Below are positions 45,820-46,899 of a stretch of DNA of 46,899 nucleotides, piece by piece; position 1 is the first letter of the stretch, and each line of letters opens with the position of its first letter. The notes beneath the pieces were generated by a model. It was not told the origin of the DNA and did not search any database. It saw only the letters and a program-made list of their open reading frames with translations. Source of the DNA: SIG402 sp045639045 (GTDB lineage: Bacteria; Bacillota; Clostridia; Christensenellales; Borkfalkiaceae); assembly GCA_045639045.1 (NCBI GenBank), contig JAZUCI010000065.1:1-46899 (forward strand). Reading direction: 5' to 3'. The position numbers and the translations under genes were made by a program.

Positions 45820-46899
45820 ATGAACTATTTCAATTCTTCGCTAAAATTTTTGGAAAAACTGATAAAAATCCCCTCGGTGGAAGGGGAACCGCAAGAAAAC
45901 GCGCCCTTTGGAAGGGCGGTTGCAGAGGCGCTTTCCCTGTTTTTGGAAGAAGCAAAGGCGCTTGGCTTTCAAGTAAAAAATTACGGTGGCTACGCGGGGG
46001 AAGTGATTTTTGGCAACCCCAACGCAAGCCCCGATAGCTGCGTGGGCGTTTTGGCGCATTTGGACGTCGTACCCGAGGGGGAAGGGAGGTCGGTACCCCC
46101 CTACGCTTTAACCGAGCAAGGGGAATACCTTTTAGGAAGGGGGGTTTTAGACGATAAAGGCCCCGCCGCCGTAACCCTTTACGCAATGAAAAAGTTATTG
46201 GACGAAGGCTTTACCCCTTCCAAAACGGTGAAACTGATTTTAGGCTGTAACGAAGAAACGGGGTGGCGGTGTATGGACTACTATAAAGCGCACGCCGAAA
46301 TGCCCCTTACGGGTTTTTCCCCCGACGCGGAATTCCCCGTAATTTACGCCGAACGGGGGATACTGCACGCGCGGTTTGCCTTCCCCTTGCCCAAGGGAAT
46401 TACCTCCTTTACCGCTGGGGAACGCGCCAATATGGTACCCGCTAACGCGCAAATAACGGCAAGCGAGGATTTCCCCCTTTCGCTCCTTGAAAAGCACGGT
46501 GTGAAACGGGTGGGGAATCTGTTGCAAGCCGAAGGGGTGCAAGCGCACGGTTCTACCCCGTGGGAGGGGAAAAACGCGTGTGTGCCCTTACTGAATTTGC
46601 TTTCGGATGCGGGGCTGAATTTGGGGGTAATCCCCGCCTTTTTCGCGGACGGACAGGGTGTTAGCCAAACGGCGGATGAAACGGGCAATTCTTCCTTTTC
46701 CCCCAACGTGGTACGCGCCGAAGGGGAAACCCTTCTCGTTACCGCGGATATCCGCTACGCGCCAAGCAAACGCGAAGAAGTTGTGGATAAACTGAACGCG
46801 TACGGCGTTCCTTACGAAATTTTACACGAACAGCCCCCCCTTACGCAACCCGTAGAAGGGGAACTGATTCAAACCTTGCTTGGGGTATACAACCTTTTT
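45820..46899 (+). CDS. M20-family dipeptidase (Sapep/PepV type), 3' end outside the window
   Basis: The frame is open from the ATG at 45820 (after AAAGGAAC) to the last base, giving 360 residues of a protein usually about 450-470 long. Metal-ligand blocks are visible: VGVLAHLDVVPEGEG, GRGVLDDKGPAA, GCNEETGWRCMDYY, TGFSPDAEFPVIYAERG and QAHGSTPWEGKNA. The family hydrolyses dipeptides, often D-amino-acid containing or beta-alanyl, with two zinc ions. The motif after EGEG reads RSVPPY where Trp-x-x-PPF/Y is usual. It diverges from gltX. Confidence 0.92.
   Translation, partial: MNYFNSSLKFLEKLIKIPSVEGEPQENAPFGRAVAEALSLFLEEAKALGFQVKNYGGYAGEVIFGNPNASPDSCVGVLAHLDVVPEGEGRSVPPYALTEQGEYLLGRGVLDDKGPAAVTLYAMKKLLDEGFTPSKTVKLILGCNEETGWRCMDYYKAHAEMPLTGFSPDAEFPVIYAERGILHARFAFPLPKGITSFTAGERANMVPANAQITASEDFPLSLLEKHGVKRVGNLLQAEGVQAHGSTPWEGKNACVPLLNLLSDAGLNLGVIPAFFADGQGVSQTADETGNSSFSPNVVRAEGETLLVTADIRYAPSKREEVVDKLNAYGVPYEILHEQPPLTQPVEGELIQTLLGVYNLF

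Overview
The window looks like chromosomal DNA of a Gram-positive, anaerobic, Clostridia-like bacterium. The reasons are AGGAGG-type ribosome binding sites, many sigma-A-type promoters (TTGACA, 17 bp, TATAAT), U-tract terminators, a single-chain PurL, a glycyl-radical enzyme with its activase, FeoAB with its Cys-rich partner, and M20 dipeptidase/GluRS genes of Firmicute type. An uncultured gut Clostridia lineage (for example Christensenellales) is my guess. It is an inference, not something the sequence proves.

Layout. 1-8.9 kb: two paralogous secreted proteins (LamG-like domain, calcineurin-like phosphoesterase, collagen-like repeats, Cys-containing C-terminal tail). Between them lies a vitamin B6 cluster: a MocR-type regulator diverging from pyridoxamine kinase, ECF S component and a TatD-associated-type radical SAM protein. 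8.9-10.8 kb: AT-rich accessory island with a four-helix-bundle (S23/Avd-like) gene, an orphan small gene and two arrays of short hairpins separated by a GATAT-containing motif; it ends at tRNA-Leu(CAG). 11-16 kb: AraC regulator diverging from a glycyl-radical enzyme, its activase and a zinc alcohol dehydrogenase. 16-19.2 kb: feoA-feoB-Cys-rich protein behind a promoter with two identical perfect 16-bp palindromes. 19.3-21.5 kb: ABC exporter with a terminator-like hairpin in its leader. 21.9-22.4 kb: a gene-free stretch with a perfect consensus promoter, extensive pairing potential and a terminator, which I read as a ~500-nt structured non-coding RNA. 23-26.7 kb: lipid kinase, and divergently cca-rmuC. 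26.7-29.7 kb: REP-like repeats, a zinc-ribbon protein with a decayed extension, an XRE regulator and a PnuC transporter.

29.7-41 kb is a nine-gene purine operon read leftward: purE-purC-purF-purM-purN-purO-AICAR formyltransferase-purD-purL. With PurK/PurB and other enzymes encoded elsewhere it would make IMP. Two features are unusual: IMP cyclohydrolase is the archaeal PurO type, separate from the formyltransferase, and PurF lacks its catalytic N-terminal cysteine. 41.2-46.9 kb: phosphopantetheinyl transferase, a 58-aa Cys-rich protein gene with its own promoter and terminator, a NarL-type two-component pair, gltX, and the start of an M20 dipeptidase that runs off the window.

The items most worth a second look are the large RNA candidate, the hairpin arrays around the four-helix-bundle gene, the covarying dispersed repeat, the feo palindromes and the altered PurF.
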